The position numbers and the translations under genes are program-made. DNA of 64,000 nucleotides from Geovibrio thiophilus (lineage in GTDB: Bacteria > Chrysiogenota > Deferribacteres > Deferribacterales > Geovibrionaceae), in NCBI RefSeq assembly GCF_004087915.1, contig NZ_CP035108.1, forward strand, positions 744,001 to 808,000, written 5' to 3'. Under the pieces are notes generated by a model that worked only from the letters and a program-made list of their open reading frames with translations, was not told the origin of the DNA and searched no databases. Below, piece by piece: positions 1 through 8,249 of this stretch (the first letter of the stretch is position 1; every line of letters starts with the position of its first letter).

Positions 1-410
1 TCCAGATATTTCCGTATGAGGGCAGGGGAGAGATCCGCGAACTTCAGCTCACCGCCGAGTGTTAGGAACTCTATATACTTTTTGGAAGTATAGCGCAGTT
101 TGCTGTCATTTTTCACTTCCATCTGCATTTTCAGCTTTTTAATCATACCGTCAGGGGGCAGCCTGAACCATGTAGGGTCGAAAACCATAAGGTTGTAAGA
201 GTAAATCGTTGCTTTATAGCCCTTTTTCAGTGCGTGCAGACCGAGGATCACGGCGAGGGTTCCGCCTGTTTCCAGCTCGGTTATTTCATCTCTGAGGGTA
301 GAAAGCTCTATGTCTTCGCCGTAGTAGGAATAAACGGCGTGAAGGCATGTCGGACCGCAGGAGGTATCATCCGGCTGCGGAAGAATGCTTATGTTCATGT
401 CTCTGTTCAT
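1..410 (-). CDS. Peptidase C39-like protein (3' part outside window)
   Basis: About 136 N-terminal residues are visible; the gene runs off the left edge. Residues 12-22 read QPDDTSCGPTC, the signature of the papain-like C39 fold: Gln12 would help form the oxyanion hole and Cys18 would be the nucleophile. The catalytic His and Asp are expected in the missing part. No signal peptide is visible. C39 proteins cleave double-glycine leader peptides or act as stand-alone cysteine proteases. No ABC transporter domain is visible here, so a stand-alone C39-like protein is more likely. The start could be the ATG at 410 or the in-frame ATG at 398; neither has a strong Shine-Dalgarno sequence. Confidence 0.7.
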   Translation of the reverse strand, partial: MNRDMNISILPQPDDTSCGPTCLHAVYSYYGEDIELSTLRDEITELETGGTLAVILGLHALKKGYKATIYSYNLMVFDPTWFRLPPDGMIKKLKMQMEVKNDSKLRYTSKKYIEFLTLGGELKFADLSPALIRKYL

Positions 411-481
411 ATGCGCTCATCCATAATTGTATATTTTACCTTTGAAGATAAATTATCAAGTATAAGTTAAGGTTTCTCCGC

Positions 482-826
482 TTAAAGAGCCGCAGCGTCT
501 CTGAATATGAAATACGCGGCACCCACCAGACACATAGAAGCGTAGAAAAAGTTCCGTGTCACAGGCACATTCATATACCACACTGCGAAAACTGCGAATA
601 CCCCCATGGTTATTATCTCCTGCATAACCTTGAGCTGAGGCAGGGTAAACATGCCGAAGCCGTGCCTGTTTGCCGGAACCTGAAGACAGTATTCAAAAAA
701 AGCAACGCCCCACGAAACAAGAATAGCGATCATAAGCGGCTTGTCTCTGAGAGTCTTGAGATGACCGTACCATGCGTAGGTCATGAAAATGTTGGACAAA
801 ACGAGAAGAAAAACTGTGCGGAACAA
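482..826 (-). CDS. DMT-family small membrane protein (DUF486)
   Basis: A 114-residue very hydrophobic protein with about four membrane segments and the DUF486 pattern: an N-terminal helix, then an AWYGHLK segment, FFEYCLQVPANR in the middle and LPQLKVMQEIITM before the third helix. The family is related to drug/metabolite transporters, but its substrate is unknown. The best start is a TTG at 826 with GAGGT about 8 bases upstream. An internal ATG at 784 would remove the first helix. The next gene upstream on this strand is the formate/nitrite channel. Confidence 0.8.
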   Translation of the reverse strand: MFRTVFLLVLSNIFMTYAWYGHLKTLRDKPLMIAILVSWGVAFFEYCLQVPANRHGFGMFTLPQLKVMQEIITMGVFAVFAVWYMNVPVTRNFFYASMCLVGAAYFIFRDAAAL

Positions 827-908
827 AGCCTGTACCTCATTCCCGTACCTGAAAATATAGTGGACGGACGAGATCAGACTATAATCCTATTTATGAGCAA
901 ATCAATAT

Positions 909-1763
909 TTATTTGACGTGTTGCTTTCTGTTTTTCCCGCCGTATGCGAACAGCATGGCGCATGCGACCATGAGCCCGCCTCCGGCAAGGTTTCCGAGGG
1001 TTACGGCGATTATGTTTCCGGTGAACATGCTCCCCCAGCCGAGAACAGAAAGGGACGCCGGCTCAAGCCCGCTTGCAGTGACTGCCGCGGGAAAGGATTT
1101 GGCGAATATACCGGCAGGGATGAAGTACATATTCGCCACTGAGTGCTCAAACCCGCTGGCGACAAAAGCCATTATGGGAAAAAAGATTCCGAGTATTTTC
1201 CCGCCAATGTCCTGCGCACTCATCGCTATGAGAATAGCTAGGCACACCAGCCAGTTGCATAAAAGCCCCCTGAAGAAGTAAGCGTATTGATGCTCTATCC
1301 CGTAGACAGGTTCAGCGGTTTTGGCATAGGCGATCTTTATCGCCGTAGCACCGAACTGCCCGTCAGTCAGTCCGGTTCCCTTCACCACAAGCAGGGCGAG
1401 AAGCACGGCGCCTATGAGATTGCCCGTGTAAACTATCATCCAGTTCCGCAGCATGTCAGCGGCGGTTATCCTTTTATCCGCAACCCCTGCGATCATCATC
1501 GTATTCCCTGTCCAAAGCTCAGACCCCGGGATGACAGCCAGCATGAGCCCGAAGGAGAACACCGCTCCGGTGAGGAACCGCTGAACACCGACCCACTCTG
1601 TGCTGCCTGTGGTTACCATGGTAGCCAGATGTGCGGCAAAGCCTATGTACGCTCCCGCCAGAAGCGCCAAAACAAATGCTCTGGAAGCAGGCAGAGCGCA
1701 TTTTGCGGCGGCGGTTTCAAGCATGGCTTCGGTCATTTCGGGAGGGGTGAGGAATTTCCGCAT
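909..1763 (-). CDS. Formate/nitrite transporter family channel
   Basis: A 284-residue integral membrane protein of FocA/NirC/HSC type with six membrane segments. Typical family features are the N-terminal TPPEMTEAM stretch, GNLIGA in the third helix region, and FEHSVANMYFIPAG, which carries the conserved central histidine of the pore. The family conducts formate, nitrite, hydrosulfide or lactate across the inner membrane, and sequence alone does not fix which. An octaheme nitrite reductase about 5 kb away makes nitrite (or formate as electron donor) the attractive guess. The ATG start at 1763 has AGGTG upstream. Confidence 0.9.
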   Translation of the reverse strand: MRKFLTPPEMTEAMLETAAAKCALPASRAFVLALLAGAYIGFAAHLATMVTTGSTEWVGVQRFLTGAVFSFGLMLAVIPGSELWTGNTMMIAGVADKRITAADMLRNWMIVYTGNLIGAVLLALLVVKGTGLTDGQFGATAIKIAYAKTAEPVYGIEHQYAYFFRGLLCNWLVCLAILIAMSAQDIGGKILGIFFPIMAFVASGFEHSVANMYFIPAGIFAKSFPAAVTASGLEPASLSVLGWGSMFTGNIIAVTLGNLAGGGLMVACAMLFAYGGKNRKQHVK

Positions 1764-1888
1764 CAGGCACCTGTAACAGAGTATGTTCGTTTTATTTTTT
1801 GTAAAAAAGAAGAAATTTTGATGATTAGTTTTCCGGAAAGTTCTATAATTCTATAATATCTGTACTTTTTATATCAGCAGGTGAAAAA

Positions 1889-2662
1889 ATGCAACTTTTA
1901 ATGACGGCAATGTCCGTCAGCGAGAAGATCAGAACAAAAGGAATCGAAATCGGCGAACGCACATCCCATCTCCCGCTGAGCTTCCGGCTGGGTGAGGATC
2001 AGTGGGTGGTTATCTTCCGTTTCGGCGTGGTTGTCACTGTCGGTCTGAGCGATAAGGAGAGGAATGACATTCTCTCAGAGCTTGAGCCGTTTATAGATGA
2101 GCCCGACACTTCTATTGAAACTGAGAGTCTGTTTATCCAGACCGGATCAAACGAAGATAAGTTTGAGGGCGATTATGTGCGGGTGACGGAGCTTACCCGC
2201 CAGCATGTTCTCACAATGGCGGATATTCTGGCGAAAAGCGTAATGCTCGGCAGGTATGAGGCTGCCATGTCTGAGGTTTTTCAGCAGATAGAGCCCCTAG
2301 CCCTGCGTCTGAGATCCGGTGTGGGCAAAACCCGCACTTACAGAGAGCTGGTGAGCACCATCGGCTCGGCGCTGCTCATTCAGCACACCATGGTCGGCGG
2401 GGTTGAGGTGAACGAAAAGCCGGAGATCCTGTGGGAACATCCGGAGCTTGAAAGGCTTTACCTCAAGCTTGAGGACGAGTTTGAGATAATAGAGCGCAGC
2501 AAGGCGCTGGAGAGGAAGCTCAAGCTAGTGACCGACACCACGGAAAAGCAGCTCGGTCTTCAGCACAACGCCCATTCGCTCAGAGTGGAGTGGTACATAG
2601 TTATTCTGATTATTGTGGAGATAATGCTTACTCTTTACGAAATGTTCATTAAACATGTATAA
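1889..2662 (+). CDS. RMD1/YAGE (DUF155) family protein
   Basis: A 257-residue protein with the DUF155 layout: a mixed alpha/beta N-terminal part containing FRFGVVVTVG, a long helical region ending near HNAHSLRVEWYIV, and one C-terminal membrane helix (about residues 233-255). In eukaryotes the family includes mitochondrial Rmd1/Rmnd1; in bacteria its role is not defined. The protein is probably anchored by its tail with the bulk in the cytoplasm. The start is supported by AGGTG before the ATG. A GC-rich hairpin follows the stop. I infer nothing more specific about function. Confidence 0.8.
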   Translation: MQLLMTAMSVSEKIRTKGIEIGERTSHLPLSFRLGEDQWVVIFRFGVVVTVGLSDKERNDILSELEPFIDEPDTSIETESLFIQTGSNEDKFEGDYVRVTELTRQHVLTMADILAKSVMLGRYEAAMSEVFQQIEPLALRLRSGVGKTRTYRELVSTIGSALLIQHTMVGGVEVNEKPEILWEHPELERLYLKLEDEFEIIERSKALERKLKLVTDTTEKQLGLQHNAHSLRVEWYIVILIIVEIMLTLYEMFIKHV

Positions 2663-2680
2663 ATAGTGTTAATGGTACCT

Positions 2681-2710
2681 CAGCCGTCTTGGTCGGGCGG
2701 CTGTTATTTA
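2681..2710 (+). terminator. Rho-independent terminator after DUF155 gene
   Basis: CAGCCG (2681-2686) pairs with CGGCTG (2698-2703), followed by a T-rich TTATTTATT tract. It lies 18 bases after the DUF155 stop and just before the ribosome binding site of the radical SAM gene, so the two genes probably form separate transcription units. Confidence 0.6.
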
Positions 2711-2726
2711 TTGACGGGGGTGTATT

Positions 2727-4061
2727 TTGGCGGGGTTCCCGAGGGAAAACTCATATCTTCGCGCGGAGGATTCAGCGTCAGGTGATGCAGACGGCATCAG
2801 CTGGGGCTTTACAGCCAAAGCGGCGAGGCTGATAATGAAATCGGCGGTGAAATACTATCTCCGCTTTTCGGAGGACAGCGTAACTGTTCTGCCTCCGGCT
2901 GACAAAAACAAGAGCTATCTGCTCTATCTTCATGTGCCTTTCTGTCTCACTCTGTGCCCTTACTGCTCATTTCACAGATTTAAGTTTAATGAGGAAACTG
3001 CAAGACGCTATTTCAGCCTGCTGAGGGATGAGATGCGCATGACGGCACGGCTGGGCTACAGCTTCAGCTCGGCTTATTTCGGCGGCGGCACAACGTCTAT
3101 TCTCCCTGATGAGCTGGCAAAGACAATTGACCTTGCCAGAGAGCTTTTCGGCATAACCGAAATCTCCTGCGAGAGCGATCCCAATCATATAGATCCCGAA
3201 AGCCTGAAATACACCGAAGGGCGGATAGACCGTCTTTCCGTGGGGATACAGACCTTTAACGATAAATATCTCGAAAATATAGGCAGAAAAACGAAGTTCG
3301 GCAGCGGAGCCGAGCAGTATGAGAAGGTGCAGGCTATACTGAAGCACTTTCCCATCGTGAATGTGGATTTGATGTACAACTTTCCCGGGCAGACTGAGGA
3401 AGAGCTTCTGGAGGACATACGCAAGGTGCGGGAGCTGAACCCCCAGCAGGTGACTTTTTATCCGCTTATGTACGCCCCTTTTGTGGGGAGAAAGCTCAGG
3501 GAAAAGATTGGTAAATCAACAAACGAAAATGAGGCAAGGCTCTTCGCCCTCATCATGAAAAACATGACCGAACCGTACATTCAGCGCACATCATGGGCTT
3601 ACGCCCTGAAAAAGAAGGAATTTATAGACGAATACGTTGTGGATCACAGCGAATATGTGGGCTTGGGTTCGGGGGCATTCAGCTTTCTGAACGGCACTCT
3701 GTATGCCAATTCGTTTTCTCTTAAGGAATATGCGGACCGTGTGGCGGCGGGGATGGCTTCCGTGGTAAAAAGCACTGCCTTCGGCAGGCATTCGGTTAAG
3801 CAGTACCGCATGATGGTGGAGATGTTCGGTCTCCACGCCGAGCCTCCGTACAGACCTTTTTTTGAATATAATGCCCTTAAAGCTGTGGGCGCTGTGAGCA
3901 GACGGGATGGTAAGACCATTCTCACCCCCAAGGGACGTTTTCTTCTTTCCGTAATGATGAAAGGGTTCTATAACGGTATGGACTATATAAGAGAATCCAT
4001 GAGAGCAGACCTTAAGGCGGAGGATGAGAGAATCTGCCTTGGTTGCAGGGAAGATGAATGA
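2727..4061 (+). CDS. Coproporphyrinogen III oxidase-family radical SAM protein
   Basis: A 444-residue radical SAM enzyme. The CxxxCxxC cluster motif sits in HVPFCLTLCPYCSF (about residues 72-85), followed by FGGGTTS, IDRLSVGIQTF and VNVDLMYNFPGQT, the pattern shared by HemN, HemW and HutW/ChuW relatives. The family includes anaerobic coproporphyrinogen oxidase, haem chaperones and haem-degrading enzymes, and I cannot choose among them. The start is a TTG at 2727 behind GGGGG; an ATG at 2835 would drop 36 weakly conserved residues. The stop overlaps the ATG of the flavoprotein (ATGA), so the two are translationally coupled. Confidence 0.85.
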   Translation: MAGFPRENSYLRAEDSASGDADGISWGFTAKAARLIMKSAVKYYLRFSEDSVTVLPPADKNKSYLLYLHVPFCLTLCPYCSFHRFKFNEETARRYFSLLRDEMRMTARLGYSFSSAYFGGGTTSILPDELAKTIDLARELFGITEISCESDPNHIDPESLKYTEGRIDRLSVGIQTFNDKYLENIGRKTKFGSGAEQYEKVQAILKHFPIVNVDLMYNFPGQTEEELLEDIRKVRELNPQQVTFYPLMYAPFVGRKLREKIGKSTNENEARLFALIMKNMTEPYIQRTSWAYALKKKEFIDEYVVDHSEYVGLGSGAFSFLNGTLYANSFSLKEYADRVAAGMASVVKSTAFGRHSVKQYRMMVEMFGLHAEPPYRPFFEYNALKAVGAVSRRDGKTILTPKGRFLLSVMMKGFYNGMDYIRESMRADLKAEDERICLGCREDE

Positions 4062-5296
4062 CGGAAAATTTTTTTGACGTGGCTGTAATAGGCGGCGGTG
4101 CTGCGGGGCTTATGGCTTCGGGGTTTGCGGCTTCCGCAGGGGCAAAGACCGTGCTTCTGGAACGGGGTTCTTCCCTCGGGCGCAAGCTGCTGATAACCGG
4201 CGGCGGACGCTGTAATCTCACCAATAATCAGACAGATATAAAGAAACTCACGGAAGTTTTCGGAAAGGAGGGGCGTTTTCTCTACTCCGCTTTCAGCTCA
4301 TTTTCTCCGGCGGATACACTGAAATTCTTCTCTGAACTCGGGGTGGCGTGTGCGGAGGAGGACGCAGGCAGGGTGTTCCCTGATGATGACGACGCTAAGT
4401 CCGTTCTCAGGGCGCTTACCGCGTTCATCCGTTTCAGCGGCGTTAAGATATGGACAGACGCCGAAGTGAAACGTCTTGAATGTGCGGACGGCAGGGTCAC
4501 AGGTATTATCCTTGAAAACAGCATCATCCGTGCTGACAGAGTTGTAATAGCAACAGGCGGACTGAGCTACCCCGCCACAGGCTCCAAGGGCGACGGCTAT
4601 AAATGGGCGGAGCGCTGCGGACATACCATTGTTCCGCTCCGTCCGGTGCTTACCCCGGTTAAGCTCAGAGAACGCTGGATAGCTGATCTTGAGGGGCTGA
4701 GTCTGCGGGATGTGTCCTTAAGCGCATATTCCGGCAAAAAGATTGCCGAAGAACGGAGTGATCTCCTTTTTACAGGGGACGGAATGACCGGACCCGTTGT
4801 TTATAACATAAGCAGAAGAATCTCCGGAAGTGAGCATGGGATGAGGCTCTTACTGGATATATTCCCCGATGAGACGAGAGAGGAGCTTGATAAGCGCCTT
4901 GCGGAGCTCTTTGCGTCGAATGATAAAAAGATGATGAAAACAGCACTCGGGGCAATTCTCCCGCCAAAGCTGCTGCCTGTCGTGATTAAGCTCTCCGCTC
5001 TGGACGGCGAAATCCACGGGGCGAAGGTCTCAAAGGTGCACAGAAAGGTTCTTCTGGGACTGATGAAGGAGCTTGAGACTGTTATAGATTCCTTCCACGG
5101 CTTTAACAAAGCCACTGTCACTGCGGGCGGCGTGAACCTCAGGGAGGTTGACCCTAAAACCATGAAGTCGAAAATAATCGAAAACCTTTACTTCGCGGGG
5201 GAAGTTCTTGACCTTGACGCCCCCACAGGCGGCTATAACCTCCAGATGTGCTGGAGCACAGGCGCACTCGCGGGGAAATCGGCGGGCGCAGTTTAG
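4058..5296 (+). CDS. HI0933/YhiN-family FAD-dependent oxidoreductase
   Basis: A 412-residue flavoprotein of the HI0933-like (BaiN/YhiN) family. The N-terminal dinucleotide-binding motif is VIGGGAAGLMA (about residues 10-20), then GRKLLITGGGRCNLTNN, VIATGGLSYPATGSKGDGY, and the C-terminal FAD-contact segment AGEVLDLDAPTGGYNLQ. These are family signatures. Members are soluble NAD(P)/FAD oxidoreductases with few assigned substrates. It overlaps the preceding radical SAM gene by 4 bases, implying co-expression and possibly a shared tetrapyrrole-related task; that link is inference. Confidence 0.9.
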   Translation: MTENFFDVAVIGGGAAGLMASGFAASAGAKTVLLERGSSLGRKLLITGGGRCNLTNNQTDIKKLTEVFGKEGRFLYSAFSSFSPADTLKFFSELGVACAEEDAGRVFPDDDDAKSVLRALTAFIRFSGVKIWTDAEVKRLECADGRVTGIILENSIIRADRVVIATGGLSYPATGSKGDGYKWAERCGHTIVPLRPVLTPVKLRERWIADLEGLSLRDVSLSAYSGKKIAEERSDLLFTGDGMTGPVVYNISRRISGSEHGMRLLLDIFPDETREELDKRLAELFASNDKKMMKTALGAILPPKLLPVVIKLSALDGEIHGAKVSKVHRKVLLGLMKELETVIDSFHGFNKATVTAGGVNLREVDPKTMKSKIIENLYFAGEVLDLDAPTGGYNLQMCWSTGALAGKSAGAV

Positions 5297-6240
5297 CTGT
5301 AGGTGAACTTTTCGGTTGTATACCCGGTTTCCGCCGTCTTACGGAAGTATGAGTTGAAATTCGTTTTGCTTTGAAGCATGTAGAAGCCCGGTTCCCGTTT
5401 AAAATAAGCGGCTTCATCTTCACCGGCATTCCACACTCCCTTTGCTCCGGAGGACGAATCGCCCAGAGCCATCCCTTTCATATTCGGATTCCTGTACCTT
5501 ATCGCGTCATCCCAGCGAAGGATGGTTTCCGGGGAAAGGGCAGTGAGATCAGTATCATAATTCTGATCCCTTGTGAACGAGGCGTTGCCGTATATAGATG
5601 AAATATCATAATCGGATGTGATCTTTATATTAGGTTGGGGTTTTGAGATCATTACAAACTCAAAGTCTGTGTTTCTCACAGCTTTTCCATTTTCTTTGAG
5701 AAAGTTTCCTTCCTCATCGGTTTTGAATACCGCCTTCCAGAAGCTGTCTGTATCTGTGAACTGCTTTATCGCCGGATCTGTGATTCCTTCCTTTTCGACA
5801 AATTCATTGAAAAAGAGGTTGAGATCCTCTGCTGTCAGGCTTGCCAGCACTTCGCCGTCATCGATACCTACGGTTTCGCCGAGGCGCACCATAGATCCCC
5901 ACTGAACATCATTCGTGGTCTCATCAGGCTTGGGGATGCTTTTACCGTTTTCCGCGAGCGCAGAAGCAAGTTCGGATATTGAGGCGCTGTCAGGCATTAT
6001 GAGCTTATAAAGTCCTGTGCTCTTCTCAAGCATAAGCGTGTTTTTGATGTCCTGCGCTTCCTGCACTGATTTTGCGCTGCGGAGGTCTTCAAGGATTTTG
6101 CCGAGCTTCGCAGCGGCTGACGAGATCTGAACTGTGTCTGAATCGGCTTTTCTTTCGGCATTGCCGCCTGCTGGGGTGCTTTCTGAAAAGGCGCCTGTTT
6201 GATACAGTCCGCCAACGGGGTTTTCGAATTTGATAATCAT
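5293..6240 (-). CDS. Unrecognised protein with flagellar-secretion-like N-terminus
   Basis: A 315-residue protein that I do not recognise. It is hydrophilic, with no signal peptide, no membrane segment and no cysteine. Residues of about 33-45 read SDTVQISSAAAKL, like the D-x-V-x-I-S motif near the start of FlgM, hook-cap and other flagellum-associated proteins. The rest is acidic, with an aromatic C-terminus. The start is the ATG at 6240 because AGGAAGGG lies 7 bases upstream; a longer reading to 6279 adds a non-conserved leader. It converges on the flavoprotein gene (4-base overlap at the stop) and is divergent from the nitrite reductase. A flagellar or surface role is a guess from one short motif. 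Confidence 0.6.
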   Translation of the reverse strand: MIIKFENPVGGLYQTGAFSESTPAGGNAERKADSDTVQISSAAAKLGKILEDLRSAKSVQEAQDIKNTLMLEKSTGLYKLIMPDSASISELASALAENGKSIPKPDETTNDVQWGSMVRLGETVGIDDGEVLASLTAEDLNLFFNEFVEKEGITDPAIKQFTDTDSFWKAVFKTDEEGNFLKENGKAVRNTDFEFVMISKPQPNIKITSDYDISSIYGNASFTRDQNYDTDLTALSPETILRWDDAIRYRNPNMKGMALGDSSSGAKGVWNAGEDEAAYFKREPGFYMLQSKTNFNSYFRKTAETGYTTEKFTYS

Positions 6241-6421
6241 AGTACCCTTCCTGAGTATGCTTATCGGCAATATACTCAAAATGTTTAATCTGAGTTTTTG
6301 TTCCGTATCAGGCGCCCTTCACAAACTTTACATCCCTTTCAGAACCTTAACGTCCCATTTACGAATTTGCAGGTATAGTTGGACAACGCATAAACATTCG
6401 TTAATTCTTCAGGAGGTTTAC

Positions 6422-8086
6422 ATGTTTAAAAAGTGCGCTTTTATTCTCGGCGTTCTCGCAGGGCTTATGCTTCTCGTTTCAGCTCAGTCCGCGGAAGCAG
6501 CTCAGAAAGCTGCCGTTAAAAAAGTTGATCCCAAAACCTGTTATGAGTGCCATGATGTGGTTCAGGGACTTCACCAGTCCGGCAAACACAAAGGTGTTAA
6601 CTGTATCAGCTGCCACGGCGGTCTTGACGAGCACCTGAAAGACTCATCCAAACGTCCCGAAGTGTTCACTTCATGGGATGCCTGCGGAGCATGCCATAAG
6701 GAACAGCACGGCAGTTTCCTTGAAGTCAGCAAGCACAGACCGGCAAGGGATGAAAAATCACAGCTCACAAACAGAGCGCCCAACCCCTTCTGGGACAAGC
6801 TTATGGCTCCTCACGGCTTCACAAAAGAGCATGCCCTCACAAGAAGCCACGGCTTTATGCTTCTTGATCAGGTCATAGTTGACCGTGCGGCAGGCGGAAG
6901 ATTCCAGCCTAAAAACGGATGGATGTATGTTAATGAAAAACCCGGTAAACTCTGGGATTCTATCGTTGACACCCACCCCGAATCAAGCGACCACAAGCCC
7001 TTTATGAGACAGACCGCAGCAGCGGTAAATCCCGTGTGCTTCCAGTGTAAAACTCAGGACCACATACTTGACTGGGCTTATCTCGGAGATCCCAACGTCG
7101 GCGCTCCTTTCTCAAGAAAGAGCAACCCCACGGCTATGATCCAGACTAAAAAGCTTCAGCACGGTCTTAACTGCTATACATGCCATGATCCCCACGCAGC
7201 TAAGCCCAGAATCGTGAGAGATGCCCTTATTCAGGCTCTTACAAGACCCGAGGCTGACACTCTGTGGCACAAAGACCCGAACAGAACCAAAATCGAAGTT
7301 ATCGACATGGGTATGAGAGGCTACACAAGGAAAATCGCTATCCTTGAGAAATACGATGCTACGCTTCAGTGCGGTCAGTGCCACGTTGAGTACAACTGCA
7401 ACCCCGGTACAGATGCCAAGACCGGAGAGAAAGTAACATTTGACGATGAAAGAACAAACCACTTCCCCTTCAAAGACGTGCTTCAGCTCTATGACCACTA
7501 CGTAAACCAGATTGCGTTCATAGACTTTAAAAACGCTTTCAGCGGCGCGCCTCTTTGGAAAGCTCAGCACCCCGAGGCTGAAACACACTACAACTCAAAA
7601 CACGCAAAAGCGGGTGTAAGCTGTGACGGATGTCACACTCCGAAGATGATCAATAAGAAAACAGGCAAAAAATACACTTCTCACTTCGCCGTGACACCCA
7701 GAGAGCACATCAAAGAATCATGCCTCTCAGGCGGCTGCCACACAGGCTGGACAGAGAAAGACGCGATCTACTCCATCGACTCTGTAAAAGCCTACACCAA
7801 AGGCAAAATGAGAAAAGCGGAATTCTGGCTGTCTCAGCTTATCGACAAAATAGTTGAAGGCAAAGACAAGGGTCTCAGCGAAGATGTGATCAAACAGGCT
7901 CAGCAGCAGCAGCTTAAGGCTCACATTCTTTGGGAATACTGGGTAGCCGAAAACTCCGACGGCTTCCACAACCCTGAACTGGCGAGAGAATCTCTCACCA
8001 AATCTGTTGATGAGTCACAGCTTGGAATTAAGATAATCAACGATGCCATAGCCGAAATGAAAAAAGCACAGGCTGCGGCGAAGTAA
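6422..8086 (+). CDS. Octaheme c-type nitrite reductase (ammonia-forming)
   Basis: A 554-residue periplasmic multihaem protein with a Sec signal (about residues 1-26, ending AEA). Eight haem sites are visible: CxxCH at C40, C61, C88, C251, C317 and C401, CFQCK at C206-K210, and an unusual CLSGGCH (CX4CH) at C434-H440. CxxCK as the fourth of eight haems is the catalytic-haem signature of octaheme nitrite reductases (ONR, as in Thioalkalivibrio), whereas pentaheme NrfA has five. Y324 and C326 in CHVEYNC match the Tyr-Cys pair cross-linked in that enzyme. It reduces nitrite to ammonium with six electrons. The start is the ATG at 6422, 5 bases after AGGAGG. ResB and CcsB follow. Confidence 0.88.
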   Translation: MFKKCAFILGVLAGLMLLVSAQSAEAAQKAAVKKVDPKTCYECHDVVQGLHQSGKHKGVNCISCHGGLDEHLKDSSKRPEVFTSWDACGACHKEQHGSFLEVSKHRPARDEKSQLTNRAPNPFWDKLMAPHGFTKEHALTRSHGFMLLDQVIVDRAAGGRFQPKNGWMYVNEKPGKLWDSIVDTHPESSDHKPFMRQTAAAVNPVCFQCKTQDHILDWAYLGDPNVGAPFSRKSNPTAMIQTKKLQHGLNCYTCHDPHAAKPRIVRDALIQALTRPEADTLWHKDPNRTKIEVIDMGMRGYTRKIAILEKYDATLQCGQCHVEYNCNPGTDAKTGEKVTFDDERTNHFPFKDVLQLYDHYVNQIAFIDFKNAFSGAPLWKAQHPEAETHYNSKHAKAGVSCDGCHTPKMINKKTGKKYTSHFAVTPREHIKESCLSGGCHTGWTEKDAIYSIDSVKAYTKGKMRKAEFWLSQLIDKIVEGKDKGLSEDVIKQAQQQQLKAHILWEYWVAENSDGFHNPELARESLTKSVDESQLGIKIINDAIAEMKKAQAAAK

Positions 8087-8110
8087 TTAAGACCACAGGC
8101 GAATAATGCG

Positions 8111-8141
8111 GATCGGGGGCTTTACGCCCCCGATCTTTTTT
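8111..8141 (+). terminator. Strong terminator after nitrite reductase
   Basis: A perfect 10-bp stem, GATCGGGGGC/GCCCCCGATC (8111-8120 and 8126-8135), with a 5-base loop and a following T run. It separates the highly expressed reductase from the cytochrome maturation genes, which would need read-through or their own promoter in 8142-8249. Confidence 0.85.
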
Positions 8142-8249
8142 ACAAAAAAATACTGTATGAATATATCTAAAGAGTTTATATATATTATGGGATTCTCAGA
8201 AACAACATATAGAATACCGTAATTTATTTTATAAACAGGAATTTTAATT

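Noticed and set aside
2967-3931. Minus-strand frames opposite the CPO-family radical SAM gene
   Set aside because: They overlap a gene with clear motifs and a better start.
6422-8086. Pentaheme NrfA
   Set aside because: Eight haem motifs, CxxCK in fourth position and a YNC motif fit octaheme nitrite reductase better.
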